NCBI RefSeq assembly: GCF_009746715.1
Contig: NZ_VRKW01000001.1
Span: forward strand, 620,001 to 684,000
From: Ketobacter sp. MCCC 1A13808
GTDB lineage: Bacteria; Pseudomonadota; Gammaproteobacteria; Pseudomonadales; Ketobacteraceae
Direction: 5' to 3'
Length of the DNA: 64,000 bases
Both the position numbers and the translations under genes were made by a program. Each line of letters starts with the position of its first letter. The first letter of the stretch is position 1. The notes beneath the pieces are model-generated. The model was not told where the DNA came from. It was given only the letters and a program-made list of their open reading frames with translations, and ran no database searches. This document shows positions 38,923 through 48,521 of this stretch, piece by piece.

Positions 38923-40113
38923 ATGTTGTCAGACACCATACTGGTTATCAACTCCGGCAGTTCTTCTGTCAAATCCGCCTTGTACAGCGCCAGCGGGAAC
39001 AGCCCCATTCTGCAAGCACAAGCCAACGGACTGGGCGGTTCCGCCGCCGCCACATTAAAAATCACACAGAAAAAAACCAGCCACCGTATTGACCTCCCCG
39101 CTGCAGATCATGAAAGTGCACTCAGTGCACTGCTCAACGCTCTGCAAAAGTCGGATCTTACTTCTGCCATCAAAGCGGTCGGGCACCGCGTTGTGCACGG
39201 CGGAGAATTTTTCAGTCAGGCTCACATTATTGACAATAAAGTGAAACAAAAAATTCATCAATGTGAAGACCTTGCTCCACTCCATAACCCGGCTAATTTA
39301 TCCGGCATTGAGATTGTGGAATCCTTACTGCCGGGTATTCCCCAAGTTGCCGTCTTCGATACGGCGTTTCATCGCTCCCTGCCGCCCCGCTCCTTCCATT
39401 ACGCCATTCCGGCACGATGGTATCGTCAATACAAAGTGCGGCGTTTTGGTTTTCACGGTATTAATCATCAATACATTGCTGAAACCAGCTTGCCTTTATT
39501 GGACAGGCTGCAACGACCGCAGCGAATAGTTTCCGCTCATCTGGGCAATGGTTGTAGCATTTGCGCAATAAAAGACGGCCACAGTATTGATACATCAATG
39601 GGATTCACGCCACTGGAAGGGTTAATGATGGGCACTCGCAGCGGTGATATTGATGCCGGCTTACTGGAATATTTGTGTGAAAAAGAGAACATGAATATGG
39701 AAACCGCCACCCACATTCTGAATAAAGAAAGTGGTTTGAAAGGCGTTTCAGAACTGAGTAATGATATGCGCGAGTTACTGCAGGCTTCTGACAACGGTCA
39801 TGCCGGAGCGGAACTGGCCATTAATCTGTTCTGCTATCGACTAGCAAAAGCCATCGCTTCCTATCTTGTACCACTGGGTACGATCGAGGCCATTGTATTC
39901 ACTGGCGGTATCGGAGAACACGCTGCACCGATCCGGCAACGGGTCACTGAATTTCTATCTGGGCTGAATTTTCATTTGGACGCCGATTTGAATAACCGGA
40001 ATGAAAGTCACATTCGTAATATTGCTGGGGCTGACAGCCGACCGGTGTTTATCATCCCCGCCAACGAAGAATGGATGATTGCTCATCAAAGCTGGAAACT
40101 CATACAAGAATAA
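38923..40113 (+). CDS. ackA: Acetate kinase
   Basis: This 396-aa protein interconverts acetyl phosphate plus ADP and acetate plus ATP. It has the N-terminal LVINSGSSSVKSAL signature, the second ASKHA signature GHRVVHGGE, FDTAFH, HLGNGCS, MGFTPLEGLMMGTRSGD and the C-terminal FTGGIGEHA. Length and motifs are normal. The ATG has TAGGAG upstream. The next gene, pta, starts ten bases after its stop, giving the usual AckA-Pta operon for acetate overflow and acetyl phosphate supply. Confidence 0.97.
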   Translation: MLSDTILVINSGSSSVKSALYSASGNSPILQAQANGLGGSAAATLKITQKKTSHRIDLPAADHESALSALLNALQKSDLTSAIKAVGHRVVHGGEFFSQAHIIDNKVKQKIHQCEDLAPLHNPANLSGIEIVESLLPGIPQVAVFDTAFHRSLPPRSFHYAIPARWYRQYKVRRFGFHGINHQYIAETSLPLLDRLQRPQRIVSAHLGNGCSICAIKDGHSIDTSMGFTPLEGLMMGTRSGDIDAGLLEYLCEKENMNMETATHILNKESGLKGVSELSNDMRELLQASDNGHAGAELAINLFCYRLAKAIASYLVPLGTIEAIVFTGGIGEHAAPIRQRVTEFLSGLNFHLDADLNNRNESHIRNIAGADSRPVFIIPANEEWMIAHQSWKLIQE

Positions 40114-40123
40114 GGAGCCGCTG

Positions 40124-42277
40124 TTGAAAACCTTACTGCTATCCCCTACGGAGTCCGGGGTCGGGCTAACTTCTGTCTGCTTAGGTACGCTTCACGCACT
40201 GGACCAGATGGGCTTGCGTATCGTGTTTTTTAAACCGATAGCCCACCAATCCGGTGGCGAGGATCGCTCCATATCACTGGTGCAGCAACATACCGGTCTC
40301 AACCCTCCAGCCCCCATCCCCTATGCTGATGCCGAAAGTCTTATCGGCAACGGTCAACAGGAACGGTTACTGGAAGACATCATATCCCTGCGTCAACGAG
40401 CCCTGGACGACGCCAAACAAACCCAAGGCAATATTGATGTGCTGATTGTGGAGGGCATTCACAGCAACAATGATGACCCGGTTTTTTCCCGCTTCAATTC
40501 ACTGCTGGCACGAGCATTGGATGCCATGGTAATTTTGATTGCAACCCCTCAGACCAACACCCTGGAAGAATTGCACCGCCACCTGGAAGCCACTGCCAAT
40601 CAGTTTGGCGGTATCAACGATAACCGGGTTCTGGGGTGCATCATCAACATGTTAAACGCTCCCCTGGATAGACACGGTCGAATTCGCCCCGATATCATGC
40701 AACCGACCTACAATGTCACCTTCGGTCTCGACACCATTGCAGAACAACTGGCTCCCCTGCGACGCAATGATTTTGATCTGGTGGGTGCCATCCCCTGGAA
40801 CAAACACCTGACCGCCCCACGCACCAAAGACGTAGCCGATTTTCTTAATGCCAAGATCTTACATGAAGGCGAGTTATCACAACGTCGGGTTATGCGGGTC
40901 ATTGTAGCCGCGCAGCGGATAGGCAATTTAGTACAGCAATTGCAGCCGGGCACCCTGGTCATTACACCAGCCGACCGCGACGACGTTATAATTGCCACCG
41001 CACTGGCTCAAACCAACGGCGTTGCCCTTGCCGGGCTCCTGTTGACCCAACCTCTGCAAACCAATAACGACATCAAACACTTTTGTCGGCACGCCTTGTC
41101 GCAAGGACTGCCGGTGATGGAGATTGATCAGGATTGTTATCAGATGATCAATCTATTGCCGGAATTTAATAACAAAGTGCCCATCGACGATGTCACCCGT
41201 GTACGACACCTTCAGGAAACCGTCGCCCAAAATCTGGATAAGGCCTGGCTGGCCAATCTGCTGGCCAGCGAGCGCGCACCCAGAATTTCCCCGGCGGCGT
41301 TTCGCTACAGCCTGGTGCAGCACGCACGCCGGCGCCTGATGAAGATAATTTTGCCGGAAGGTAATGAACCTCGCACCATCAGAGCAGCGATCAGTTGTCA
41401 TCATCGTAAAATCGCGCAGTGCTTGCTGATGGGAGACCCTGCAGAAATAAAGCAAGTGGCGACAGCCCATGGGGAAGAGCTGCCTGACGGCCTTGAAATC
41501 ATAGATCCGGCCCCGCTGCGGGAACAATACGTCGACTATCTGCTGGAGCTGCGTCAGCACAAAGGGTTAACCCCTGAACGAGCAGCTCAGGAGTTGGAGG
41601 ACAACGTCGTGCTCGGCACGATCATGCTGAAAAAAGCGGTGGTAGACGGATTGGTGTCGGGCGCGGTTCACACCACGGCCAATACAATACGACCGGCTTT
41701 ACAACTGATAAAAACCAAACCGGGCGTCAACATCGTTTCTTCCATTTTTTTCATGTGCCTGCCTGACCAGGTCGTCGTTTACGGTGACTGCGCTATTAAT
41801 CCGGACCCGGATGCAGAGCAACTGGCCGACATTGCTATTGAAAGTGCAGACTCGGCCAGGAATTTTGGAATCGAAGCCAGGATGGCCCTGATCAGTTATA
41901 GCACCGGCCAGTCCGGTAGCGGTACCGATGTCGATAAGGTGCGCCAGGCCACTGAGATTGTCGCCCGCAAACGTCCGGACTTGGTTGTCGATGGGCCATT
42001 GCAATTCGATGCCGCAGTAAGCCGTAGCGTAGCCGCAAAAAAAGCACCGGACAGCCCGGTTGCCGGTGATGCTACCGTGCTGATTTTTCCGGACCTGAAC
42101 ACCGGTAACACCACCTATAAAGCGGTGCAGAGAAGCGCTAATGTGATCAGTATTGGTCCGATGTTGCAGGGGCTCAATAAACCGGTAAACGATTTATCCC
42201 GGGGGGCGAAAGTCGATGATATCATTTATACCATCGCACTCACCGCCATCCAGGCGCAAAAGAGCGAATCGGAATAG
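40124..42277 (+). CDS. pta: Phosphate acetyltransferase, long form
   Basis: This 717-aa enzyme exchanges acetyl-CoA and acetyl phosphate. Residues 1 to about 230 are a BioD/CobQ-like P-loop domain with a degenerate P-loop (PTESGVGLTS), about 230-370 is the DRTGG domain, and about 390-710 is the PTA_PTB catalytic domain (ILPEGNEPRTIRAA, SYSTGQSGSG, DGPLQFDAA, FPDLNTGN). This is the long form seen in E. coli. I chose TTG at 40124 because AGGAG stands six bases before it and it gives the family start KTLLLSPTE; the frame upstream overlaps ackA. Confidence 0.96.
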   Translation: MKTLLLSPTESGVGLTSVCLGTLHALDQMGLRIVFFKPIAHQSGGEDRSISLVQQHTGLNPPAPIPYADAESLIGNGQQERLLEDIISLRQRALDDAKQTQGNIDVLIVEGIHSNNDDPVFSRFNSLLARALDAMVILIATPQTNTLEELHRHLEATANQFGGINDNRVLGCIINMLNAPLDRHGRIRPDIMQPTYNVTFGLDTIAEQLAPLRRNDFDLVGAIPWNKHLTAPRTKDVADFLNAKILHEGELSQRRVMRVIVAAQRIGNLVQQLQPGTLVITPADRDDVIIATALAQTNGVALAGLLLTQPLQTNNDIKHFCRHALSQGLPVMEIDQDCYQMINLLPEFNNKVPIDDVTRVRHLQETVAQNLDKAWLANLLASERAPRISPAAFRYSLVQHARRRLMKIILPEGNEPRTIRAAISCHHRKIAQCLLMGDPAEIKQVATAHGEELPDGLEIIDPAPLREQYVDYLLELRQHKGLTPERAAQELEDNVVLGTIMLKKAVVDGLVSGAVHTTANTIRPALQLIKTKPGVNIVSSIFFMCLPDQVVVYGDCAINPDPDAEQLADIAIESADSARNFGIEARMALISYSTGQSGSGTDVDKVRQATEIVARKRPDLVVDGPLQFDAAVSRSVAAKKAPDSPVAGDATVLIFPDLNTGNTTYKAVQRSANVISIGPMLQGLNKPVNDLSRGAKVDDIIYTIALTAIQAQKSESE

Positions 42278-42285
42278 CCTGGAAA

Positions 42286-43143
42286 CTAACAGCTCACCTC
42301 GACTTCATAGCCGGTAAATTTGCGCACATTAATAACGCCGGTATCGAATATCAGATACTGGCCTTTAATGCCCATCAGCGTGCCGCTGACCTCCGGCTTT
42401 TTGTCAAAATTAAAGCTGCTTACTTTAGTTGGATACTCCAGCACCGGATAGTGAATATCAACCGCTTCAGCGTCCGCCAGGAGTTCAATCGAATCCTCAC
42501 CCAGTTGGTGTTTCAACGCATCTAATTCAAGGCGGCATTGTTCCAGAATGGTATCTCGCTCGGCTACCATATCCAGTGCTTCCACCTGATTTTTCAACAT
42601 TGCCTGCCATTTCGTTTTATCGGAAACGTATTTGCCGATAGCGATTTCGACCAACCCGGAATGAAACCGGTTTTTAACATTGAACACAGGGATAGCCTGA
42701 ATGGCACCCTGATCGATCCACCGCGTCGGAATCTGGGTATTACGGGTAATGCCCACTTTAATCCCGGAAGAATTAGAGAAATACACCGTATGCCCCTGAA
42801 AACAAAACTGCTCTCCCCACTCCGGTTCGCGACAGGTGCCTTCTGCGTAATGACACAACTCAGGCTTCATGATGCAGGTATCGCATTGGGCCAACGCACG
42901 AAAACAAGGGTAACAATACCCCTGACTAAAACTTTTTTTGGTTTTGCGGTTGCAATGGGTGCAGAAAATCTGCCCGGTATAATTCAGTGTCAGGCGTTTG
43001 CCTAACAATGGGTTCAAAGGCAGTCCTTCTTCACCCAACCGCAACTGATATTCCACCGGGCTCTGCAATGCAGTTTTCATTTTGGATAGCGTGCCTTTTC
43101 CGGACACCGCGCTACCGGATACGTCTAACGTTGAGCTGTGCAT
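42286..43143 (-). CDS. DUF2797 zinc-ribbon-like protein
   Basis: This 285-aa protein matches the DUF2797 family. Cys pairs at FCTHC and GYCYPC, followed by QCDTC and further Cys/His residues (ELCHYAEGTC), suggest one or two zinc sites at about residues 60-105. The middle region (GIKVGITRNTQIPTRWIDQG) resembles a GIY-YIG-like fold, as seen in this family. Function is unknown, but nucleic-acid association would fit both features. It converges on pta with eight bases between stops. Confidence 0.85.
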   Translation of the reverse strand: MHSSTLDVSGSAVSGKGTLSKMKTALQSPVEYQLRLGEEGLPLNPLLGKRLTLNYTGQIFCTHCNRKTKKSFSQGYCYPCFRALAQCDTCIMKPELCHYAEGTCREPEWGEQFCFQGHTVYFSNSSGIKVGITRNTQIPTRWIDQGAIQAIPVFNVKNRFHSGLVEIAIGKYVSDKTKWQAMLKNQVEALDMVAERDTILEQCRLELDALKHQLGEDSIELLADAEAVDIHYPVLEYPTKVSSFNFDKKPEVSGTLMGIKGQYLIFDTGVINVRKFTGYEVEVSC

Positions 43144-43232
43144 AACCCTATGTCCCTCTCCGGACTAAAACAGGGCGCTACGCTACCAATCATCCTGGAT
43201 CGGGTCAAACGGAAAGACCACGGCCAACCGGA

Positions 43233-44474
43233 CTAATTAGCCCTGAGGCGCTGTGTTTTAAACCCCCGAAAGATAGACACCGCCGTCTGCCTTACAAACA
43301 CTTTAATCGGGCTTTCGTTCGGTTTTGTTTTCCTGCCATGGGCGATACGCTCCATCTGGCGTGAATACCAGATGGTTTCCATCATCGCCATATTATCCAC
43401 CATTTTGATACCGGTGATACGCGGTTTAACAGGGTACTTTATGGCTTCACCACGCAATAATTTCTGACTAAAAGCCGGATCAACCGCCAGAGGCCGAGCC
43501 AATCCAACCAGATCCGTAGCACCACTATCGATCGCGTCGGCCATGCCCGGCGCAGTGCGGAATCCACCGGTAACCATGAGCGGTGTATCAATACGGCTTC
43601 TGATGCGCTCTGCGTATTCCAGAAAGTAGGCTTCACGCTTCTGAGTAGACGCCTTCATATCCCGCCCTGTCATTTGCGGAGACTCATAGGTGCCACCGGA
43701 AATCTCAATCAGGTCAATACCGACCTCAGCCAACATCTCTGCTACCTGCATTGACTCTTCCTGAGTGAACCCCCCACGCTGAAAATCCGCCGAGTTCATC
43801 TTAATAGAAATAGGAAAATCAACACCGACCGCACTACGGATAGCGCTATAGATTTCGAGTACAAAACGCGCCCGGTTCTGCAGGGAGCCGCCCCACTGAT
43901 CTTGCCTTTGGTTGTGGTGAGGAGAAAGAAACTGGCTGACCAGATAACCGTGCGCGCCGTGAATCTGGACCCCGCTAAATCCAGCCTTCTTACAAATCGC
44001 AGCGGCAGTGGCAAAACGTTGGATAATGTCTTCTATTTGTCCCTGAGTCAGTGCTTTAGGTTGATGGAAATAGGCATCAAATTGCTTGCCTAACGGGATC
44101 GCGGACGGAGCCACCGGCTGCCTGCTGACAAGCTTGGGGGACTGTTTTCCGGGATGGTTGAGCTGAACCCATGCCTGGGTGTTGTTGGCAGTCGCTGCTT
44201 GTGCCCACCGGGTTAACCGTGGTAAATCACGTTCATCCTCTATCGCCAGATTATTCGGCTCACCTAGCGCAGACCGGTCTACCATCACGTTGCCGGTAAT
44301 CAATAATCCGGTGCCACCCGTTGCCCAAGCGCGGTACAGATTCACCAACGCGTCCGTTGCGCGGTTATCGGTGGTGGCCAACGCTTCGCTCATCGCGGAT
44401 TTGGCAAGACGGTTTTTTATGATTACGCCATTTTTCAGTTGCAGCGGCTTGGTCAGCACAGCAATTCCAGTCAC
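43233..44474 (-). CDS. NADH:flavin oxidoreductase, old yellow enzyme family
   Basis: This 413-aa protein is an FMN TIM-barrel oxidoreductase. Motifs include the N-terminal LKNGVIIKNRLAKSAMSEA, the QLNHPGKQS strand, GVQIHGAHGYLVSQFLSPHHN with the His-containing active-site segment, RFVLEIYSAIR, and the phosphate-binding MVTGGFRT plus GLARPL. Members reduce activated C=C bonds or dienoyl-CoA; the long Fe-S-linked DCR extension is absent. There is a basic C-terminal tail of about 40 residues. It starts with GTG at 44474, with AAGGA nine bases upstream, just after a perfect palindrome. Confidence 0.92.
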   Translation of the reverse strand: MTGIAVLTKPLQLKNGVIIKNRLAKSAMSEALATTDNRATDALVNLYRAWATGGTGLLITGNVMVDRSALGEPNNLAIEDERDLPRLTRWAQAATANNTQAWVQLNHPGKQSPKLVSRQPVAPSAIPLGKQFDAYFHQPKALTQGQIEDIIQRFATAAAICKKAGFSGVQIHGAHGYLVSQFLSPHHNQRQDQWGGSLQNRARFVLEIYSAIRSAVGVDFPISIKMNSADFQRGGFTQEESMQVAEMLAEVGIDLIEISGGTYESPQMTGRDMKASTQKREAYFLEYAERIRSRIDTPLMVTGGFRTAPGMADAIDSGATDLVGLARPLAVDPAFSQKLLRGEAIKYPVKPRITGIKMVDNMAMMETIWYSRQMERIAHGRKTKPNESPIKVFVRQTAVSIFRGFKTQRLRAN

Positions 44475-44495
44475 AAGTCAGATCCTTATTATCAT

Positions 44496-44519
44496 TTCGA
44501 TAGGTATGAAACTATCGAA
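44496..44519. promoter_or_regulatory. Palindrome upstream of the flavin oxidoreductase
   Basis: TTCGATAG (44496-44503) and CTATCGAA (44512-44519) form a perfect 8-bp dyad with an 8-nt spacer, ending about 22 bases upstream of the GTG start. This position fits a repressor operator for the old-yellow-enzyme gene. No regulator gene is adjacent, so the protein that might bind is unknown. Confidence 0.45.
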
Positions 44520-44594
44520 TCATGATCTGGCTGTCAAACAATCTATTCCTAATCGACTTCCGAAAACGAAAGACGACCCGAAACTAACCATTCG

Positions 44595-46388
44595 CTAGCT
44601 GACTGCAACCCTTTTATTTATAAAGCTTTGTAACTGATGTATTTGCGGCTCTTCTGCGGTGAACTTAACCCGCGCCAAATGACTTTTAACGGCAATAATT
44701 TTCCCTGGAATATCGGCAAAACTAAATTTTAATGCCACACTCTCCCCCTCCGACACAGACACATTCGCAGCAACCCGCAACAAGGCACCCTGTTCCGACA
44801 AGTCTTTCACAAACACTTCAGTGGTATTGCCGCCGATGTCACCATCAATCTTTTTGCGGAACGGAATACGGGGAAACTTGCGCCGCGCATCATAGGATCC
44901 CAGGCGCTCATACTCCATAAAAATATAAGCAACAACGAAAGCAACCATGCCCCCGCGCACCATTCCGAATAGAAAAAAAGCGATCATATTAGTCAGTGTG
45001 GTATTCTCCAGCCCGCGAAACTCCACATGTACCATAAGCTGCAAAATGGCAGAAGCCAATCCATACCAGAGGCTCAACTGGAGCGCCTTTTTAATAACGG
45101 ATTGTCGCTCAAGATAATCCCGATCCCGGCTCTTGATAGCCACGACCGATACCAGGCCGAATGAAATCGCTAACCAAACGTGGGGTGGGCTAAAACTTTC
45201 ACGGGTTAATATAAAGAAAATACAGGAACCCAGTGTCGCAAACACAAACGCCAGAAAATACAACGCCAAACTTTTTTGCCCCAGTTTCCTTCTCATGGAC
45301 TCATTGAAAAATAAACCAAACGCAACTGCGATAGAGTAAGAAATCCAGCCACCAAACGCCCAATTAAAAATGCGTTGCAACTCAAACCAATGGCCCGATC
45401 TCCGGCTCACACCCAGTGTATCGAACAACAACAAAGCAACCATGATGGTAAGCGTACAACTCGCCAACAAACTGCCCGCCGAAATCAATACCGGCATCAC
45501 CAGCCCCACTTTCTTTTCATCAACGTAATCCAGATAAAATCCATATTGTTGCAACACCGTGTACCGTTTATCCCTTTCCGGATAGGCTTTCACCGTATTT
45601 TTTGCAAGCTGCTCAAGCAAAGCGCTAAAACGTTCGTCAATATCTTTCTTGTATTCATGAACCGGAATAGAGTCGGGATGTGTATCCAGCTTTGGTAGTA
45701 CCGCAGCGATTTCCAGCAAGCGTGATTGGTGAGCATCCAAATCTTTTAAATCCTGGTACCCCATATCCAAGGTCCTGTTAAGAGACGCCACGTACAGCGC
45801 TTTCAATAGCAACCGGCACAGTAACTTTTCCCCGTGAACGTCCTCACTGGCAACGATTTGCTGCCAAAAGCGTCCCTGCCCAAGCTGAGACACGTTTTCA
45901 ACTACCGTATCCATTCGACCGTTGTTAAAGTCAGAAAGGCGGCAACTTTCCTGCAATTGCCGTTTCAGATTAACGGCGTCCTTCGGAACCCGAGCCAACA
46001 ACAACAATGTGCCACGCCAACGCTGATCGATTGCCGATACTTGGGGAATAGTCAAACAACCCAAAACAATCAGCAGGAAAAAGCTATAGCTCTGTTCGCC
46101 CAAAATCCGATGGATAGCACCAATGGACGCCTCTAAAGACTGCCCTACTGAAAACTCTGATATCAGTACATTGATATTTTCTACCCGGCTCAAGGAAAAG
46201 GTGAACGCGGCGAAGGTGGTCAGGTAGATTGCGCAGTACAGACAGTAAAGCCGATGGTGTATGTAATCTTTCGGGGTACCTTGAAAGCGGCCGACTTCCG
46301 TTTCCGGCCATTTATTGAATCGTGGCAACAACACGAAGACAAAAACGAATGCGCACAGTAGCAGGTCCAGGGTGATTTTGGTGTCCAT
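44595..46388 (-). CDS. Multi-pass membrane protein with C-terminal PilZ domain
   Basis: This 597-aa protein has N-terminal membrane helices (about residues 5-25, 55-75 and 100-120), a cytoplasmic helical stretch to about 300, and a second membrane block of about six helices (about 305-490). A PilZ domain follows at about residues 500-597. The c-di-GMP signature is present: the RxxxR-type RRKFPR and a DLSEQGALL (D/NxSxxG) motif, so it should bind c-di-GMP. I chose ATG at 46388 because GGAG precedes it and the first helix follows directly; an upstream in-frame start at 46454 adds 22 unlikely residues. It is a c-di-GMP effector of unknown output, divergent from the peroxiredoxin. Confidence 0.9.
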   Translation of the reverse strand: MDTKITLDLLLCAFVFVFVLLPRFNKWPETEVGRFQGTPKDYIHHRLYCLYCAIYLTTFAAFTFSLSRVENINVLISEFSVGQSLEASIGAIHRILGEQSYSFFLLIVLGCLTIPQVSAIDQRWRGTLLLLARVPKDAVNLKRQLQESCRLSDFNNGRMDTVVENVSQLGQGRFWQQIVASEDVHGEKLLCRLLLKALYVASLNRTLDMGYQDLKDLDAHQSRLLEIAAVLPKLDTHPDSIPVHEYKKDIDERFSALLEQLAKNTVKAYPERDKRYTVLQQYGFYLDYVDEKKVGLVMPVLISAGSLLASCTLTIMVALLLFDTLGVSRRSGHWFELQRIFNWAFGGWISYSIAVAFGLFFNESMRRKLGQKSLALYFLAFVFATLGSCIFFILTRESFSPPHVWLAISFGLVSVVAIKSRDRDYLERQSVIKKALQLSLWYGLASAILQLMVHVEFRGLENTTLTNMIAFFLFGMVRGGMVAFVVAYIFMEYERLGSYDARRKFPRIPFRKKIDGDIGGNTTEVFVKDLSEQGALLRVAANVSVSEGESVALKFSFADIPGKIIAVKSHLARVKFTAEEPQIHQLQSFINKRVAVS

Positions 46389-46640
46389 TGCCGTTCTCCA
46401 TGGCGGGAAACTCTGTGTGTCTACAAACTGTATGCCTATAAGCCGCAATCTCAAGGGATTGTGGCCTGGCTGGTACTATTTACGCTTTCACTGTGGGAAA
46501 ATGCTCAAACACGGCACCTGTTATTCGAATCGGGCCTGTCAGCCTTCGTTTTAATTCGTCATTTTGAACATCAAATCGCAATATACATTCGTACATGACT
46601 GGCTATACAATCAACCTTCACTGAATTAGGGAGCAACAAT

Positions 46641-47117
46641 ATGAGTATTGAAATCGGCGATAGCATTCCAAACATGACCTTGATGACCCCGACGGAAAAG
46701 GGCCCCGGCCCGCTCTCGACGGATGACATCTTTAACAATAAAAAAGTGGTTCTATTTGCCGTTCCCGGTGCCTTCACACCCACCTGCAGCGCCGCACATT
46801 TGCCAGGCTTTGTAGTAAAGGCTGATGAAATCAAAGCCAAAGGCGTCGACTCAATTGTCTGCACCTCGGTCAACGATGCCTTTGTTATGGGCGCTTGGGG
46901 TCAGGCTCAAAACGCCGAAGAAATCCTGATGCTGGCCGACGGTAACGGGGAATTTGCTTCTGCCATTGGCCTTACTATGGACGGCAGTGGATTCGGTATG
47001 GGCACACGCAGCAAGCGCTACGCCATGATCGTTGATAACGGCATTGTCCAGTATCTGGGAATAGACGAAAAAGCACTGGAGAATTCCACAGCAGAAGCCG
47101 TTCTGGCGGCACTGTAA
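46641..47117 (+). CDS. Peroxiredoxin, Prx5 type
   Basis: This 158-aa thiol peroxidase has the Prx5 signature PGAFTPTCS with peroxidatic Cys near residue 49, and the usual TSVNDAFVMGAWG and GMGTRSKRYAMIVD segments. No second conserved Cys is visible, so it is probably a 1-Cys or glutathione/glutaredoxin-reduced enzyme. The ATG has AGGGAG upstream. It stands alone, with a strong convergent terminator after it. Confidence 0.95.
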   Translation: MSIEIGDSIPNMTLMTPTEKGPGPLSTDDIFNNKKVVLFAVPGAFTPTCSAAHLPGFVVKADEIKAKGVDSIVCTSVNDAFVMGAWGQAQNAEEILMLADGNGEFASAIGLTMDGSGFGMGTRSKRYAMIVDNGIVQYLGIDEKALENSTAEAVLAAL

Positions 47118-47136
47118 ATTCAGGATTAACGGCTTC

Positions 47137-47168
47137 CACAGTGGTTAATGCGCGTCACAACCACTGTG
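47137..47168. terminator. Bidirectional hairpin between peroxiredoxin and pirin
   Basis: CACAGTGGTT (47137-47146) and AACCACTGTG (47159-47168) form a perfect 10-bp stem with a 12-nt loop; a one-base bulge lets CTTC/GAAG extend it. It sits in the 67-bp convergent gap. T-runs are lacking on both sides, so termination efficiency is uncertain. Confidence 0.55.
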
Positions 47169-47184
47169 AAGTCGGTACCCTCCG

Positions 47185-48096
47185 CTATTCCGGCAAGGGA
47201 ATAAAGTCCGCCTCATCCCCTGGCACCTTTGGGAAATTCCCCGCTTTCCAATCCTGTTTTGCCTGCTCAATACGCGCTTTGCTGCTGGATACAAAATTCC
47301 AATCGATAAAACGCCTGGCCAACTTTTCTCCACCGATAATAGCGATACGGGATTCTTCCACTGCCGTCAGGGTGACTTGCGCCGGGCTGAATATCGCCAT
47401 GGAATAGGTGTTCAACATCGTATTCTGTGCACGCAGTTTTCCTTGCGCGATGTATACCGCGCGCTCTTCGGTATCAGGCAGGATCAAAGTCTGGCCCGCC
47501 TGCAAGTGGGCTTCCACATACAAGGTTTCAGCGAAGACTTTCACCGGCGAAGTAAGTCCATAAGCCGAGCCCATCATGACCCGCAACGATACTCCGCCTA
47601 CCGTGGTGTGCGGTATCTGTTGAGAGGGGTAGTGAAAAAAACCCGGTTCTGCTTCTTCGTGAATTTCAGGCAAAGCCAGCCACAATTGAAGGCCATGAAG
47701 AGTATGATCCACGCAACTGACTTCTGCTCGCTCGCGCTCGGAGTGCACTATACCCCGCCCTGCCAGCATCAGGTTGATGTCACCCGGGCGAATAGCCTGA
47801 TGACTGCCCAATGAATCACGATGCAGAATTTCCCCCTCGAAAAGGTAGGTTACGGTGGCCAGATTGATATGGGGATGAGGACGAACATTAATGCCTTGTC
47901 CCGCTTTGAACTGCGCGGGCCCCATATGATCGAAGAAAATCCAGGGGCCAACCATTTTGCGTGCTTGGGTGGGCAAAACCCGGCGCACGGAAAAACCACC
48001 TAAATCCTTTTTCTTTGGTTGCAAGATCAGCTCGATCGCACCGCAGGCTGCGCCAACGTCACACGGCTGTTCCGTCTCTTTGCTTAAATTGCTCAT
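47185..48096 (-). CDS. Pirin-family bicupin protein
   Basis: This 303-aa protein matches pirin. The N-terminal cupin has the metal-binding pattern RPHPHINLATVTYLFEGEILHRDS, and the region PGDINLMLAGRGIVHSER is typical. The C-terminal Pirin_C cupin follows (about residues 185-295). Family members are Fe-containing cupins with quercetinase activity or redox-regulatory roles. I chose ATG at 48096 because GAGGAGAG stands before it; an upstream in-frame frame to 48192 has no binding site. Confidence 0.93.
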   Translation of the reverse strand: MSNLSKETEQPCDVGAACGAIELILQPKKKDLGGFSVRRVLPTQARKMVGPWIFFDHMGPAQFKAGQGINVRPHPHINLATVTYLFEGEILHRDSLGSHQAIRPGDINLMLAGRGIVHSERERAEVSCVDHTLHGLQLWLALPEIHEEAEPGFFHYPSQQIPHTTVGGVSLRVMMGSAYGLTSPVKVFAETLYVEAHLQAGQTLILPDTEERAVYIAQGKLRAQNTMLNTYSMAIFSPAQVTLTAVEESRIAIIGGEKLARRFIDWNFVSSSKARIEQAKQDWKAGNFPKVPGDEADFIPLPE

Positions 48097-48521
48097 ACGA
48101 TCTCTCCTCGTCGTGTCATACCTATTATCACCATTTAATGTAGCGAGACGAGTATTGACACCGACAGAAGAAGTGCGTATTGTCTCGCCCAACTTTTAAT
48201 CATGACACCGATTAATCACACATCTAACTAAGGGAGGCCATACATGATATTAACCAGATTGAGCCTCGCGCCCCTTTCCTTCCGCTGAACACCTTTGTTT
48301 TTGCCGGTCGATCGGGCCGGGCTCCTGCAAAAAACACCATTTTATACACTACGTTTGCCTTCGTTTTGGATCACGCCGTTTTGCCTGCGTTTTCCCTACG
48401 CATATTATCGCCTGGCCAAAAGAACCTAGAAACCAAAGAGGATAAATCATGAAACATTTTAAAACGCAATTTCCCACACATTTTCAAATAAACCCATTCA
48501 TGTCCGCAGGACGAAAACATT
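48097..48521. other. 425-bp leader region with two very short reading frames
   Basis: This region separates pirin from the 274-codon plus-strand gene. It holds two tiny plus-strand frames with good ribosome binding sites, described separately, and between them a T- and C-rich stretch with GTTTTGCC/GCGTTTT-like repeats (about 48340-48405). No tRNA, riboswitch or strong hairpin was recognised. Confidence 0.4.
48244..48288 (+). CDS. Candidate 14-codon leader peptide
   Basis: An ATG at 48244 follows GGGAGG by six bases, a textbook Shine-Dalgarno arrangement, and the frame runs 14 codons to a TGA. The peptide is hydrophobic/basic (MILTRLSLAPLSFR). It could be a leader peptide for the downstream genes or a chance match. 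There are no other supporting features. Confidence 0.25.
   Translation: MILTRLSLAPLSFR

Noticed and set aside
42538-43005. 155-codon plus-strand frame inside DUF2797
   Set aside because: Antisense to a gene with clear zinc-type Cys clusters and normal DUF2797 length.
48340-48405. T/G-rich near-repeats before the 274-aa gene
   Set aside because: The GTTTTGCC/GCGTTTT similarities are short and irregular and do not form a tandem repeat or regulatory array I can support.
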